Notes: generated from the letters alone by a model not told the origin. Shown: positions 36,109 through 44,805, numbered from the stretch's first letter. The stretch: DNA of 64,000 nucleotides from Pseudanabaena biceps (GCA_013361095.1 JAATWA010000001.1:1054001-1118000), one strand, 5' to 3'. Numbers and translations are program-made.

Positions 36109-36155
36109 AATATAAAGATAGAGGCGGCGCATTGCGCCGCCTCTATCTTTATATT
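36109..36155. repeat. Palindrome adjacent to the rsmA terminator
   Basis: Perfect arms AATATAAAGATAGAGGCGGC with core GGCGGCGC-ATT-GCGCCGCC. It sits one base after the previous palindrome, before the end of the convergent radical SAM gene. Confidence 0.85.
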
Positions 36156-36160
36156 GTTGG

Positions 36161-37762
36161 TTAGGCACTAACTAATTCTTTCATTGGGGCAGCGAGAGCT
36201 TCTTCCAATGGTGCGCGACCAAGACGCTCTTCGAGAATATTCATCACGGTTCGCCCAAAGTCATCGTCATCTCTTTGCCAAGCTTCCAAGCAGACTTCAC
36301 CAAAGAAAGCACCCATCGGTTCAGGATTCCATAACAACTTCTTAGCCGTCCAAGGCATCATGCTCATTGGGTTATAGCCTTCCTTTAAGAAATTGTTTTT
36401 GAGAGCATATTCTTCCAAATGAGTATGGGGTTGTAAACCAATAAAGAAGATTGCTGGCTCTACTTTGTCGGCTCCAAAAATCGCTTCTAATTCACGGTGA
36501 TAAGCGATCGTTTGACGCACAGTTTCTAAGGTTTCATCAATGACATTGAAGGAATAGTTGACGGATACTAGTTCATTAAAACCTGCGGCTCTGAGATCGC
36601 GGCAATTTTGTAAAACAGATTTGAGGTTATAGCCCATTCGCATCTTGCGAACTAGCTCCTGAGAGCCACTCGTAATACCAATTTCAAAGTAGCTCATGCC
36701 TGTCTCTACCATCAACTGACAGAGGTAAGGCGTGAGATTATCTGCTCGAATATAGGCCGCCCAATGGATGTCCGTCATTCCTGAAGCTTTGATTTTTTCG
36801 AGAAGTTCTACGGCATCATCGATGAACTTTTTAGCAGGGATAAACTGAGCATCGGTAAACCAGAAATTACGCACGCCGCGATCGTAAATCTGGCGCATTT
36901 CCTTGATTACTTCATCGGTGGGATTAATGCGAACCTGCTTACCTTCGATTACTGTATAAATGCAATAGCAACAGTTATGGGGACAGCCCCGCTTAGTTTG
37001 CACACCAATATAAAAGTCGTGATCGCGGAAGTAATAGTTAAAATCTTCCCAAATCGACTCGATATAGTCATAGTCACAAGCACTTTTTTCAATCGGTGCA
37101 GGTTGTTCATGGATTAATCTTGCGCGAGGCTGGGTTTCACCCACCACATAACAGCGATCGCTATCAATCTCTTGACCCTGCACTAACCTTTCTAACAGAG
37201 ACTCGCCTTCACCAACAGAAACGATAGTTCCTTTGGGCAGAATACTTGCTAATTGCTCATAAAATACGCTGACAGCTCCGCCGCCAATAACGGCTCTCGC
37301 TTCTGGATGGTAGCGTCTAGCCCGATTTAAGCCACGTCTAATTAGTTGGGAGTTACGCCATAGCTCGGTGTAATAAGAGGTAAACAAGCGTAAACCATTA
37401 ACTGCCCCCCGCAATTTTTTAAAAGGATTTTTGGCATAGTAAAACTCGAAGGCATTTTGAAGAGGATTACCACCGCGTCCACCAACAGGGGCATAGATCT
37501 GAATATCGCGCCATGAAAATACTAATAAGTTAGGCTGAAACTTATCGATCGCCCGATCTAATGCAGCATAAAAATCTAGGGGCGGCACAGTACCCAAATC
37601 AAAGATATTTTGCTGCACATGTGGCGCAACCTTATGGACGTGATCCGATAGGTAAACCACACCAATCGGGAAAATCGGATTACAGGGAAGCCGAATATAT
37701 AAGATGCGATCGCTAGCAGAGCTAGTCATGGGTTTGGCAATGCTGGAGTTTAAAGCTTGCAT
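36161..37762 (-). CDS. B12-binding radical SAM protein
   Basis: 533 residues. The N-terminal part (about 18-220) resembles a cobalamin-binding fold (LPCNPIFPIGVVYLSDHV, NLLVFSWRD, AVIGGGAVSVFYEQL). The radical SAM core follows with the cluster motif RGCPHNCCYC near residues 257-266 (C-x3-C-x2-C plus an extra Cys), then VRNFWFTDAQFIP and FEIGITSGSQELVRKM. It should cleave SAM with a 4Fe-4S cluster and act on an unknown substrate, perhaps a methylation or ring chemistry as in BchE-like proteins. The gene stands alone. A second, different B12-type radical SAM gene is at 49442. Confidence 0.82.
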   Translation of the reverse strand: MQALNSSIAKPMTSSASDRILYIRLPCNPIFPIGVVYLSDHVHKVAPHVQQNIFDLGTVPPLDFYAALDRAIDKFQPNLLVFSWRDIQIYAPVGGRGGNPLQNAFEFYYAKNPFKKLRGAVNGLRLFTSYYTELWRNSQLIRRGLNRARRYHPEARAVIGGGAVSVFYEQLASILPKGTIVSVGEGESLLERLVQGQEIDSDRCYVVGETQPRARLIHEQPAPIEKSACDYDYIESIWEDFNYYFRDHDFYIGVQTKRGCPHNCCYCIYTVIEGKQVRINPTDEVIKEMRQIYDRGVRNFWFTDAQFIPAKKFIDDAVELLEKIKASGMTDIHWAAYIRADNLTPYLCQLMVETGMSYFEIGITSGSQELVRKMRMGYNLKSVLQNCRDLRAAGFNELVSVNYSFNVIDETLETVRQTIAYHRELEAIFGADKVEPAIFFIGLQPHTHLEEYALKNNFLKEGYNPMSMMPWTAKKLLWNPEPMGAFFGEVCLEAWQRDDDDFGRTVMNILEERLGRAPLEEALAAPMKELVSA

Positions 37763-37925
37763 AGAAATTTGTGGGTAAATGAATTTTATTAAATTTAGAA
37801 AATCTAGCTATGAAATGAAATTTTTATTATTTTTAACCTTGAGGATATTGATCCTACCCCTTGCATATGTCTTCATATATCTTAACTTTAGTCAAACAAT
37901 TACAGGGACAAAGATTTCCACAGCT

Positions 37926-37984
37926 ATAAAACCCAAGAAGCGAGTTGCGGCACTTCGCGCCGCAACTCGCTTCTTGGGTTTTAT
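37926..37984. repeat. Long G-type palindrome upstream of the radical SAM gene
   Basis: Near-perfect arms ATAAAACCCAAGAAGCGAG with core TTGCGGC-ACTTC-GCGCCGCAA. Nothing else is supported in this 360-base gap between divergent genes. Confidence 0.85.
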
Positions 37985-38123
37985 GTCCTGACAACAATGG
38001 CAACAGCTATAAGTGAAGTACAAGCCGCTTTGCGCCTACAGGCACTTTATCTAGCACTCTCCGATCCAATGTAAACTTATGTAAATAAGATTAAAAATTT
38101 AGCCCTCAACCATAAAACTATCA

Positions 38124-39107
38124 ATGAATCCACTGATCACACTGGAAATAGCTCTAGGTCTTTTTTTAACGAGTGTCATTGTCTATGTGCTTACCACTCG
38201 CCCCTTTGAGTCAACCGACTCCGTAGCGAGATCGTATGACGAATGGACACAGGATGGCATTTTAGAATTTTATTGGGGCGACCACATTCATCTTGGGCAT
38301 TATGGCTCACCTGTTCAAACCAAAGATTTTCGGGAAGCAAAGGTTGATTTTGTTAGGGAGATGGTCAAGTGGGGTGGACTTGACCAAGTTGCAAAGGGAC
38401 TGAGTTTGCTAGATGTTGGCTGTGGCATTGGTGGCAGCAGCAGGATTTTGGCTAGAGACTATGGGTTTGACGTAACAGGTATAACCATCAGTCCACAGCA
38501 AGTCCAGAGAGCAACAGAATTAACAGCACCCGAAATAACGGCTAAGTTTCAGGTAGATGATGCGATGAGTTTGTCATTTCCTGACGCGAGTTTTGATGTA
38601 GTTTGGTGCATCGAGGCAGGTCCCCATATGCCCGACAAGGCAGTATTTGCCAAAGAGTTAATGCGCGTGCTGAAACCAGATGGCATCCTAGTAGTTGCTG
38701 ACTGGAATCAACGGGACGATCGCCAAACTCCCTTTAACTTTGTCGAACGCCTGATCATGAAGCAACTGCTCGATCAATGGTCACATCCCGCCTTTGCCAG
38801 TATCGAAGGCTTTGCAGAAGTGTTGGGAGAAACCAATTTTGTCAAAGGAGACGTGGCGACAGCGGACTGGACTAAGGAGACTTTACCTTCATGGCTAGAT
38901 TCGATTTGGCAAGGCATAATTCGTCCTTCAGGACTAGTGAAGTTTGGAGTTTCAGGATTTATCAAATCACTCCGCGAAGTCCCGACCCTAATATTAATGC
39001 GAATTGCTTTTGGGACTGGTATTTGTCGATTTGGGATGTTTCGGGCAGTTCGCTCAATTTTTCATAATCCTGAATCCTTAGTTGGTAGTAGTGTTTACAA
39101 TCGCTAG
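38124..39107 (+). CDS. 2-methyl-6-phytylbenzoquinol/solanesylbenzoquinol methyltransferase
   Basis: 327 residues closely resembling the Synechocystis Sll0418 protein as I know it. An N-terminal membrane anchor (about 4-24) precedes YDEWTQDGILEFYWGDHIHLGHYG, then the SAM motif LLDVGCGIGGSS near 95-106, ITISPQQVQRATEL, and VVWCIEAGPHMPDKAVFAKELMRVLKPDG. The C-terminal RIAFGTGICRFGMFRAVR is also shared. The enzyme methylates the head group on the way to tocopherol, and possibly plastoquinone, at the membrane. The gamma-tocopherol methyltransferase is a close paralog, but the sequence favours the MPBQ enzyme. Confidence 0.9.
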   Translation: MNPLITLEIALGLFLTSVIVYVLTTRPFESTDSVARSYDEWTQDGILEFYWGDHIHLGHYGSPVQTKDFREAKVDFVREMVKWGGLDQVAKGLSLLDVGCGIGGSSRILARDYGFDVTGITISPQQVQRATELTAPEITAKFQVDDAMSLSFPDASFDVVWCIEAGPHMPDKAVFAKELMRVLKPDGILVVADWNQRDDRQTPFNFVERLIMKQLLDQWSHPAFASIEGFAEVLGETNFVKGDVATADWTKETLPSWLDSIWQGIIRPSGLVKFGVSGFIKSLREVPTLILMRIAFGTGICRFGMFRAVRSIFHNPESLVGSSVYNR

Positions 39108-39163
39108 TTCACGATGGGTGTTAGCTTTATCTACAAGCTAAATAGTGAGGCTAAGTAGATAGT

Positions 39164-39222
39164 CGCAATTAAATACAAAACCTCAAAACCTGTGACGCAC
39201 GCGCAGCATACGCTACAGGTCT
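39164..39222. repeat. Family F repeat, copy 2
   Basis: CGCAATTAAATACAAAACC, TCAAAACC and a degraded GCACGCGCAGCATACGC palindrome, followed by an AATTATGCCCAGCCACTTAG word that recurs at 4100-4121. It fills the gap between the methyltransferase and DUF1830 genes. Confidence 0.65.
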
Positions 39223-39395
39223 CGACTCTGGTTTTTAATTATGCCCAGCCACTTAGTATTCTTATTAATCCTGAACATATCGGCAGGGTATACTGGGGAG
39301 AAATCGTGAATATTTTGGGATAGCGATTAACTTAAGTTAGTTTGTGTTCCAAAAGCCTTATCAATTTCGTTTAAAAACTTTACACATAAAATATT

Positions 39396-39755
39396 ATGTC
39401 CATATTTGATCCGTTACCTGCTGATTTACACGATAAGAAGATTGTCTGCTCCTATGTAAATGCTACTAGCAAAATCCAAATTGCCAGAATTACTGATGTC
39501 CCCCAGTGGTATTTCGAGAGAGTCGTATTCCCCGGACAAAATCTAATCTTTGAAGCGGTATCGACGGCTCATGTTGAGATTCATACGGGCATGATGGCAA
39601 GCTCCATACTTTCGGATACAATTCCTTGTGTCCAATTGCAGGTAGAAGAAGCTAGCTCGACCTTACCAAGTTGGGTTCCCATAAAATCTGTGGAGCATAA
39701 CCAATTCGAGGAGGTTTCGCTAATTTCGCGACCTGAACCAGAAGTAGTTTCCTAG
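39396..39755 (+). CDS. DUF1830 family protein
   Basis: 119 residues. The family core is VCSYVNATSKIQIARITDVPQWYFERVVFPGQNLIFEA near 18-55, then AHVEIHTG. This is a small beta-rich cyanobacterial domain without a known reaction. The acyltransferase gene begins within 2 to 50 bases downstream, so they are probably one transcript, but a functional tie is not established. Soluble, no signal peptide. Confidence 0.82.
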   Translation: MSIFDPLPADLHDKKIVCSYVNATSKIQIARITDVPQWYFERVVFPGQNLIFEAVSTAHVEIHTGMMASSILSDTIPCVQLQVEEASSTLPSWVPIKSVEHNQFEEVSLISRPEPEVVS

Positions 39756-39757
39756 TC

Positions 39758-41251
39758 ATGGATTTTCTTGCTTTCCATTTTTCCCAGTTTTTGATGGGCA
39801 TAAAAATGGATTTTCTATCCCTTGATTATGCTCAATTCCTGATCATTACAACGATTGTCTATTGGCTCTTACCAAATGTGCAAGCACGCTTGTTAGTTAT
39901 TTTGACAGCAAGCTTAATGTTTTACTCATTTATCCAGAGACAGTATGTCTGGTTATTGCTAGTGATGTTGGCTGTTAATTTTTGGTTGGGAGGAGAAATT
40001 CGCAAAGGAGATAAATTCCTAAAGCAGTGGTTGCTTTTTGTGGGGATATTTTTTAATGTGCTGCTACTGTTTGGATTTAAGTACATTCCCTTTGTCGCAA
40101 CGGTGATTGGCAACATTACAGGTCTACCTGTGGGGAGTTCGTTGGCAATCTGGGCTAAGGCAAATATTGTGCCGCCAATCACCCTCAGCTTTTTTGTGTT
40201 TGAGTTGATCGCCTATTTAGTGGATACCTATCGCGGTAATAGCCCTGCGAAGAATTTTCTCAGTTTTGCGGCTTACAAGTTGTTTTTTGTGAAGCTCCTG
40301 TCGGGTCCTATTACCCGCTATCAAGAGTTTGCACCTCAACTGATCACGCGATCGCGTCCTGTTTTGCCTGATATTGTCGAAGGGATCTGGCTCTTTGCCT
40401 GTGGTGCAATCAAAAAAGGGATCATTGCCGATAATATGGCGAGGCTGGTCGATATTATCTTTCGGAATACAGAGCGGGCTGGCAGTGTCGATCTATGGCT
40501 AGCGCTATTTGCCTATGGTATTCAGATCTATTGCGACTTTAGTGGCTATATCGATATGGCAAGGGGTAGCGCTTTGCTGTTGGGTTTTAAGCTTCCTCAA
40601 AATTTTGATTTTCCCTATTTCTCGACAAGTATTTCTGACTTTTGGCGGCGTTGGCATATGACCCTCGGTGCATGGATGCGAAATTATCTTTATATTCCGC
40701 TTGGTGGTTCTAGGGGGGGGCTATGGCGTACTTGTTTGAATTTAATGATTGTGATGCTATTGGTGGGACTCTGGCATGGCGCTAATTGGGGCTTCATCCT
40801 GTGGGGGGCATGGCATGGGATAGCGTTGGTGGTTCACCGCGTCTGGATGGAAGTTTGTAAAGTGTTTGAAAATTTACATAAAATCTGGAAGCCTCTGCCC
40901 ATGCAGATCGTCGCTGTTGTGATTACGCAGTTGGTGGTTTTTTTAGGTTGGATTCCCTTCCGTTTGCCAAATTGGATTGATACAAATATGTTTTTACAAA
41001 GACTCTGGGGCTATCAAAGCGATCCACAGTTTGGCATCAAAATTTATGTGGAGTCGTTAGGTATTACATCAGGACAAATTGCTCTGTTGTTATTTGGTCT
41101 ATTTGTTGTGTCGCTGATCGCCTATCGCTGCGATCGCGCTAAGTGGCAACTACATTGGCAAGTAAAGTTATTTTTAGTGCCTGTGAGTTTGTTTTTAGTA
41201 AGTGTCTTCAGCCCCGACAAGAAGCTACCCTTTATCTACTTTGATTTTTAG
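39758..41251 (+). CDS. MBOAT-family O-acyltransferase
   Basis: 497 residues if the first ATG is used. An internal ATG at 39806 (MDFLSLDYAQFL) would give the more usual start for AlgI/DltB-like proteins, and the first 16 residues look like a partial repeat of it. About eleven membrane helices are present. The active-site His is in LVGLWHGANWGFILWGAWHG near 345, preceded by DFWRRWHMTLGAWMRNYLYIPLGGSRGG. The enzyme would transfer an acyl (often acetyl) group to an extracytoplasmic polysaccharide or glycan. No AlgJ/AlgX-like partner is next to it. Confidence 0.87.
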   Translation: MDFLAFHFSQFLMGIKMDFLSLDYAQFLIITTIVYWLLPNVQARLLVILTASLMFYSFIQRQYVWLLLVMLAVNFWLGGEIRKGDKFLKQWLLFVGIFFNVLLLFGFKYIPFVATVIGNITGLPVGSSLAIWAKANIVPPITLSFFVFELIAYLVDTYRGNSPAKNFLSFAAYKLFFVKLLSGPITRYQEFAPQLITRSRPVLPDIVEGIWLFACGAIKKGIIADNMARLVDIIFRNTERAGSVDLWLALFAYGIQIYCDFSGYIDMARGSALLLGFKLPQNFDFPYFSTSISDFWRRWHMTLGAWMRNYLYIPLGGSRGGLWRTCLNLMIVMLLVGLWHGANWGFILWGAWHGIALVVHRVWMEVCKVFENLHKIWKPLPMQIVAVVITQLVVFLGWIPFRLPNWIDTNMFLQRLWGYQSDPQFGIKIYVESLGITSGQIALLLFGLFVVSLIAYRCDRAKWQLHWQVKLFLVPVSLFLVSVFSPDKKLPFIYFDF

Positions 41252-41271
41252 TTTGCACAGATTTTTCATTG

Positions 41272-41372
41272 TTACCGTTCTCCTTCTATTTGAATCTCTT
41301 CTTCTATTAAGCTATAAAGCTAATCGCACGCCTTTTCTAGTTCACTCGTATCAGCATGGCGATCGCCTTTTT
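41272..41372 (-). repeat. R-M tail repeat R1 (outer type, degenerate)
   Basis: On the minus strand it reads ADTSELEKACD, a stop, then LYSLIEEEIQIEGER and a stop. This is a decayed copy of the C-terminal tail of an Eco57I-like restriction-methyltransferase. It shares the terminal EGER with R8 at the other end of the array and bounds the left of the TA island. Confidence 0.75.
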
Positions 41373-41384
41373 TGATGTTCATAA

Positions 41385-41747
41385 TTAAATCGGTAAGTAC
41401 CTCAGTCGAATTGAAACATCGCTGACAGAGATAATTACACCATTTGTAAGTTCTGTGGCATAGTCATTTAAAATTGCTAACAAATGACGGTTAACTACTT
41501 CTCGCCTTACATTTCCTAAACGAAATAAAATAACACTGGGTAGGCTTTCGCCACTAATTGCTAATAGCTGGGCAAAGTCTAAATCTACGGTAAGTAGTAT
41601 TCGTCCTTCTTGACGAGCTTTCTCTAAAATATTGGGATCTGTCATCTTTTCTAGATTCTCTTCAATTAGGTGGATTGCGTCATAATCTTGTTCTCTCAAA
41701 AGTGCAATTGTGCGGGGAGAGATGCCCATATCACCTAAGAATTTCAT
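41385..41747 (-). CDS. DUF5615 PIN-like putative toxin
   Basis: About 120 residues from the ATG at 41747, which overlaps the stop of the DUF433 partner as ATGA. It begins MKFLGDMGISPRTIALLREQGYD-like sequence, with the acidic pattern of the Mut7-C/PIN-like fold (LGDMGIS, ILLTVDLDFAQLL with Asp residues near 65-70). DUF5615 with DUF433 is a very common putative TA pair in cyanobacteria; nuclease activity is predicted, not shown here. It is the last cassette of the array, next to R1. Confidence 0.82.
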   Translation of the reverse strand: MKFLGDMGISPRTIALLREQDYDAIHLIEENLEKMTDPNILEKARQEGRILLTVDLDFAQLLAISGESLPSVILFRLGNVRREVVNRHLLAILNDYATELTNGVIISVSDVSIRLRYLPI

Positions 41748-41992
41748 GCTGCTTGGGGGATTTGCCAAAAGATGACTCGTTCTTGGGTGAGCCAAGCGGC
41801 ATATCTGAGAGACTGCTTGATATCGTCTGGTTCAAGATAGGGATAGTCTTCAATTATTTCGGCTGTTGATAAGCCGTTGGCGATGAGGTTGATGACTACT
41901 GATACGGGTATCCGCATTCCGCGAATGCAAGCTTGACCTGCCATAATTTTGGGATCGAAAGTAATGCGATCTAGTCCTGCTATTGCTTTCAT
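41744..41992 (-). CDS. DUF433 putative antitoxin
   Basis: 82 residues with the DUF433 core DRITFDPKIMAGQACIRGMRIPVSVVINLIANG, then IIEDYPYLEPDDIKQSLRYAAWL. This is a winged or helix-turn-helix-like antitoxin fold. Its stop overlaps the toxin start by four bases, giving coupled translation. It begins just after tail repeat R2. A related pair, clearly diverged, is at 45544-46112. Confidence 0.85.
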   Translation of the reverse strand: MKAIAGLDRITFDPKIMAGQACIRGMRIPVSVVINLIANGLSTAEIIEDYPYLEPDDIKQSLRYAAWLTQERVIFWQIPQAA

Positions 41993-42004
41993 TGTTTTTG
42001 CCTC

Positions 42005-42165
42005 TTACTCTATTGTAATTGCTATGTATTCTTGTTCTGTTAGTTCAATTCTGGATCGATCGCTTTTACTTCTTCATAAGTGAGTTGATAGAGTTTGTAA
42101 ACTAAATTATTAATCGCCTTTTCTAATTCGCTCGTATCAGCATGGCGATCGCCTTTTTTAGCAGT
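42005..42165 (-). repeat. R-M tail repeat R2 (inner type)
   Basis: The minus strand starts KKGDRHADTSELEKAI, continues LVYKLYQLTYEEVKAIDPE, and after a small shift reads LTEQEY...IE with a stop. One base is missing in the FELTEQEY part compared with R4-R7 (CAATTCTGG against CAAATTCTGG). The copy is about 160 bases. Confidence 0.85.
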
Positions 42166-42245
42166 GAGAATTTTAATTTACTGTAAGTTGATTTTGTTTA
42201 AATCATATCAAGACTTTCGCTCTATTTGAATATTTTAACCTCTTT

Positions 42246-42620
42246 TTATGTTAAGTATTGATTTGCTAATTCTAAAAACATAATTGCTCTTTCTATGTTC
42301 TCTTTTGCTTCGACTTCGGTTGGATTAAAGGCTGCATCATAGTCAGATCTAATGCGGGCTTGTTCTGCTTCGATTAGATATCGATGATACTCTGATGGTA
42401 AGCGATTTGTCTTGGCAAATGTTTGTCCAAATTTACTGATGACTGCTGAATGTTTGGAGAATGATAATCCTTCACTAATTAAAAATGCTTCGGCAAGATA
42501 GAACATGGCATAGTAAGCTCTAGATGTCGAAATGTCATAAATTTCTTCATTAAATAATATTTGAGCAGCTTTTATACTGTTGTTGGCTTTTACAATTAGC
42601 TGTTCTTATTCATCTGTCAT
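42246..42620 (-). pseudogene. HEPN-domain partner (UPF0332-like) with early stop codon
   Basis: The natural start is the ATG at 42620, overlapping the nucleotidyltransferase stop as ATGA. Codon 5 is TAA (M T D E stop E Q L I V K), after which the frame stays open for 119 codons. The body has ISTSRAYYAMFYLAEAFLISEGLSFSKHS and the terminal ARIRSDYDAAF...IERAIMFLELANQYL of HEPN proteins. The next ATG (42506) would remove the first helix. HEPN proteins are RNases or partners of MNT nucleotidyltransferases. This one is probably disabled unless the stop is read through or the base is a sequencing error. Confidence 0.75.
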
Positions 42621-42937
42621 ATATATTTCCCCTCTTTTTTGATATTGCGAAATAGGGCTGTATCTTGGGTTATAAACTGTTTTACAGATACAAATAAGCT
42701 ACTTATTAGAATGCTGTTGTCTAGACATATTTGCGAAATAATACCTCCTGTTCTTTTTATTTCTGTCCATGAGTCAATTTCATCTTTTAATACGATTAAA
42801 ATATCAATATCTGAATCTACATTTGCATCGCCTCTAGCTTGCGAACCAAACAAGATTAGACTATCTAATCTATCTTGATAGAGTATTTCCATCTGATGAC
42901 GTAGGTTTTGTAAGATTGGTGATAGTTGTTGTGTCAT
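42617..42937 (-). CDS. MNT-type nucleotidyltransferase (TA partner of HEPN)
   Basis: 106 residues. The minimal nucleotidyltransferase motif LILFGSQARGDANVDSDIDILIVL is near 27-50, with the GS and D-x-D catalytic residues present. In characterised HEPN-MNT systems the MNT protein modifies and silences the HEPN toxin. Its stop overlaps the HEPN start as ATGA. It is intact although its partner carries a nonsense codon. It begins just after repeat R3. Confidence 0.85.
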   Translation of the reverse strand: MTQQLSPILQNLRHQMEILYQDRLDSLILFGSQARGDANVDSDIDILIVLKDEIDSWTEIKRTGGIISQICLDNSILISSLFVSVKQFITQDTALFRNIKKEGKYI

Positions 42938-42942
42938 AATCT

Positions 42943-43101
42943 TTACTCCATTTTAATTGCTGTGTATTCTTGTTCTGTTAGTTCAATTCTGGATCGATCG
43001 CTTTTACTTCTTCATAAGTGAGTTGATAGAGTTTGTAAACTAAATTATTAATCGTCTTTTCTAATTCGCTCGTATCAGCATGGCGATCGCCTTTTTTAGC
43101 A
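42943..43101 (-). repeat. R-M tail repeat R3 (inner type)
   Basis: About 95 percent like R2 by eye, including the missing base in CAATTCTGG. The minus strand again reads HADTSELEK and LVYKLYQLTYEEV. R2 and R3 may be the most recent duplicates. Confidence 0.85.
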
Positions 43102-43106
43102 GTTTG

Positions 43107-43496
43107 TCATAGTTTAAGCAAATTGACTGGATAAGCTCGAACTGCTTCATCTACTGTGGCGATCACCATGTCATTTTGTAAGGCTTGACAAATAAGCATT
43201 CTGTCAAATGGATCTCGATGCAAAGATGGGAGTTTGGTTAGTTGAGTTACACTAGCTTGATCGAGGTCAAGATTAAGAATTTGATGCCGATCGCAGTGTT
43301 TAGGAAAATATATTTCAGGGGATTCGGGTAATGGTAATTTGCCTAATTGATATTTAACAATAGCTTCCCAAGTCGAAACGACGCTTAGATAAATTTCGTT
43401 GTCTAAATCTTGAATAATTTCTTGCACATCTTTTGGTAGTCGTTGATCTCGGCTGATAAACCATAAGAAAATATGTGTGTCTAGTAAAATTTTCAT
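43107..43496 (-). CDS. PIN-domain toxin (VapC-like)
   Basis: 129 residues beginning MKILLDTHIFLWF with the first catalytic Asp, SVVSTWEAIVKYQLGKL with the conserved Glu, and LHRDPFDRMLICQAL with the C-terminal Asp pair. This is the PIN subgroup typified by RHDPFDR. It is a predicted Mg-dependent RNase. It overlaps the stop of its antitoxin gene by four bases (ATGA). Intact. Confidence 0.9.
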   Translation of the reverse strand: MKILLDTHIFLWFISRDQRLPKDVQEIIQDLDNEIYLSVVSTWEAIVKYQLGKLPLPESPEIYFPKHCDRHQILNLDLDQASVTQLTKLPSLHRDPFDRMLICQALQNDMVIATVDEAVRAYPVNLLKL

Positions 43497-43759
43497 TTTC
43501 CTTCAAAAGCATTCAAAATTTCTTCTGGTAGCGGTGCATCAAAGTCTTCAGGAACAACAAATTCTCCAACACATAAACCAAATGGGCGTTGTTTTTTACT
43601 CTTTGTTGTAACTGCTTTGGAAGAGTTTTTATCTTTTAAGGCTTTTGGTGTCTGGATGTCTTCAAGTGTATCTAGGTCTTCTGCAAGAATCCGAATTAGT
43701 TTAACTTTTTCTGTTACAGTCAGTTTTCGGGCGGCGGGTAGTATTTCGGCGAGTGTCAT
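43493..43759 (-). CDS. Antitoxin of the PIN-domain pair
   Basis: 88 residues: MTLAEILPAARKLTVTEKVKLIRILAEDLD, then a Lys/Ser-rich stretch and FGLCVGEFVVPEDFDAPLPEEILNAFEG. The terminal DFDAPLPEEIL pattern is the usual toxin-binding end of antitoxins paired with this PIN subgroup. It is placed directly after repeat R4. Confidence 0.85.
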   Translation of the reverse strand: MTLAEILPAARKLTVTEKVKLIRILAEDLDTLEDIQTPKALKDKNSSKAVTTKSKKQRPFGLCVGEFVVPEDFDAPLPEEILNAFEGK

Positions 43760-43771
43760 TGTTTTTACCTG

Positions 43772-43928
43772 CTATTCTATTTTAATTGCTGTGTATTCTT
43801 GTTCTGTTAGTTCAAATTCTGGCTCAATGATTTTTACTTCGTCATAGGTGAGTTGATAGAGTTTATAAACCAATCGATCGCTTTTTCTAACTCGCTCGTA
43901 TTAGCATGGCGATCGCCTTTTTTAGCAG
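43772..43928 (-). repeat. R-M tail repeat R4 (inner type)
   Basis: Minus strand: KKGDRHANTSELEKAI, a shifted middle (GATTGGTTTATAAA), LYQLTYDEVKIIEPEFELTEQEY, then TAIKIE and a stop. It encodes the complete tail end of the methyltransferase family. Confidence 0.85.
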
Positions 43929-43941
43929 TGAGAATTTTAAT

Positions 43942-44355
43942 TTACTTTAGAAGGTTTTGAAATGGTTGGGTGTTTTTCCAGCGATAGGAATTGAAATCTC
44001 GATAATCTACTGACAAGATGCGACCGTGACCTAGTTCTTCTGCGAGAATGACTAGCGAAGCATCGGCTAAGTCCATTGGGAGATTGGCATATTTTTGCAT
44101 GAGTTGGGCGATTCTTTGGGCGTGATAGGGTTGCAGATTAAATGTCTCGAAGGCTCCATTTGCTAGTGACTCCATAAATTTAGATTGAGCAAGTACTCCT
44201 TTTCTTTTGAGTAATAGATAGCAGGTTTCGGTGACAACACACCATGTTGTAATTAGTCTTTCATCAATTTCTCTTAGTTTTTGCCTAGCGGTTTGATGAT
44301 GAGTGTCTTGTTGATCGGCTAGGGCTAACCAAAATCCTGTGTCAGCGATGATCAT
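43942..44355 (-). CDS. PIN-domain toxin (VapC-like)
   Basis: About 137 residues from the ATG at 44355 (MIIADTGFWLALAD with catalytic Asp). It has VVTETCYLLLKRKG with the Glu and PMDLADASLVILAEELG with the acidic pair, then ILSVDYRDF, the last Asp of the PIN site. All four acidic positions are kept. It overlaps the upstream antitoxin by 14 bases. Intact. Confidence 0.9.
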   Translation of the reverse strand: MIIADTGFWLALADQQDTHHQTARQKLREIDERLITTWCVVTETCYLLLKRKGVLAQSKFMESLANGAFETFNLQPYHAQRIAQLMQKYANLPMDLADASLVILAEELGHGRILSVDYRDFNSYRWKNTQPFQNLLK

Positions 44356-44608
44356 ATTTAGCCTCAAGTTCGATCGCTAGGACTTGTTTGTAATTTGTGG
44401 ATAAGTCACTTTCAATGGAGCAACATCCGATAAAGCCTGATTCTTCAAGGATTTCAAAGGGTGTTTTTTTGTGTTCCTGTTTGAGCTTTTGGTAGTAAGA
44501 GTCTATGGCATAGCACAAAACGTCTGCTAGTGTCTGGTTGGTTTGCTGCTGGATATATGTGAGTTTGTCGGTGGTTGCTGGATCGATTTGGGTGTTGATT
44601 TGTGACAT
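44342..44608 (-). CDS. Ribbon-helix-helix-like antitoxin
   Basis: 88 residues: QIDPATTDKLTYIQQQTNQTLADVLCYAIDSYYQKLKQE is a ribbon-helix-helix type N-terminal half. GFIGCCSIESDLSTNYKQVLAIELEAKYDH is a toxin-binding tail. It overlaps the PIN toxin start by 14 bases. It lies after repeat R5. Confidence 0.82.
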   Translation of the reverse strand: MSQINTQIDPATTDKLTYIQQQTNQTLADVLCYAIDSYYQKLKQEHKKTPFEILEESGFIGCCSIESDLSTNYKQVLAIELEAKYDHR

Positions 44609-44653
44609 TGTGGTTTCCTCTTTTTATTGTATTTTTAGCTCATATAAAGATTT

Positions 44654-44805
44654 TCACTCTATTTTAATTGCTATGTATTCTTGTTCTGTTAATTCAAATT
44701 CTGGATCAATGATTTTTACTTCTTCATAGGTGAGTTGATAGAGTTTGTAAACTAAGCGATCAATCGCCTTTTCTAATTCGCTCGTATCAGCATGGCGATC
44801 GCTTT
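44654..44805 (-). repeat. R-M tail repeat R5 (inner type)
   Basis: The minus strand reads ADTSELEKAIDRLVYKLYQLTYEEVKIIDPE and so on to FELTEQEY with a stop, open in one frame over the whole tail. Its inner edge coincides with the stop codon of the nucleotidyltransferase gene at 44804. Confidence 0.88.

Noticed and set aside
37779..37991. 70-residue frame with a hydrophobic stretch upstream of the methyltransferase gene
   Set aside because: Half of it is palindrome sequence and no ribosome site is visible; the hydrophobicity comes from AT-rich DNA.
42246..42506. Short intact HEPN protein starting at the ATG at 42506
   Set aside because: This start removes the first conserved helix; the ATGA overlap with the MNT stop shows the natural start at 42620.
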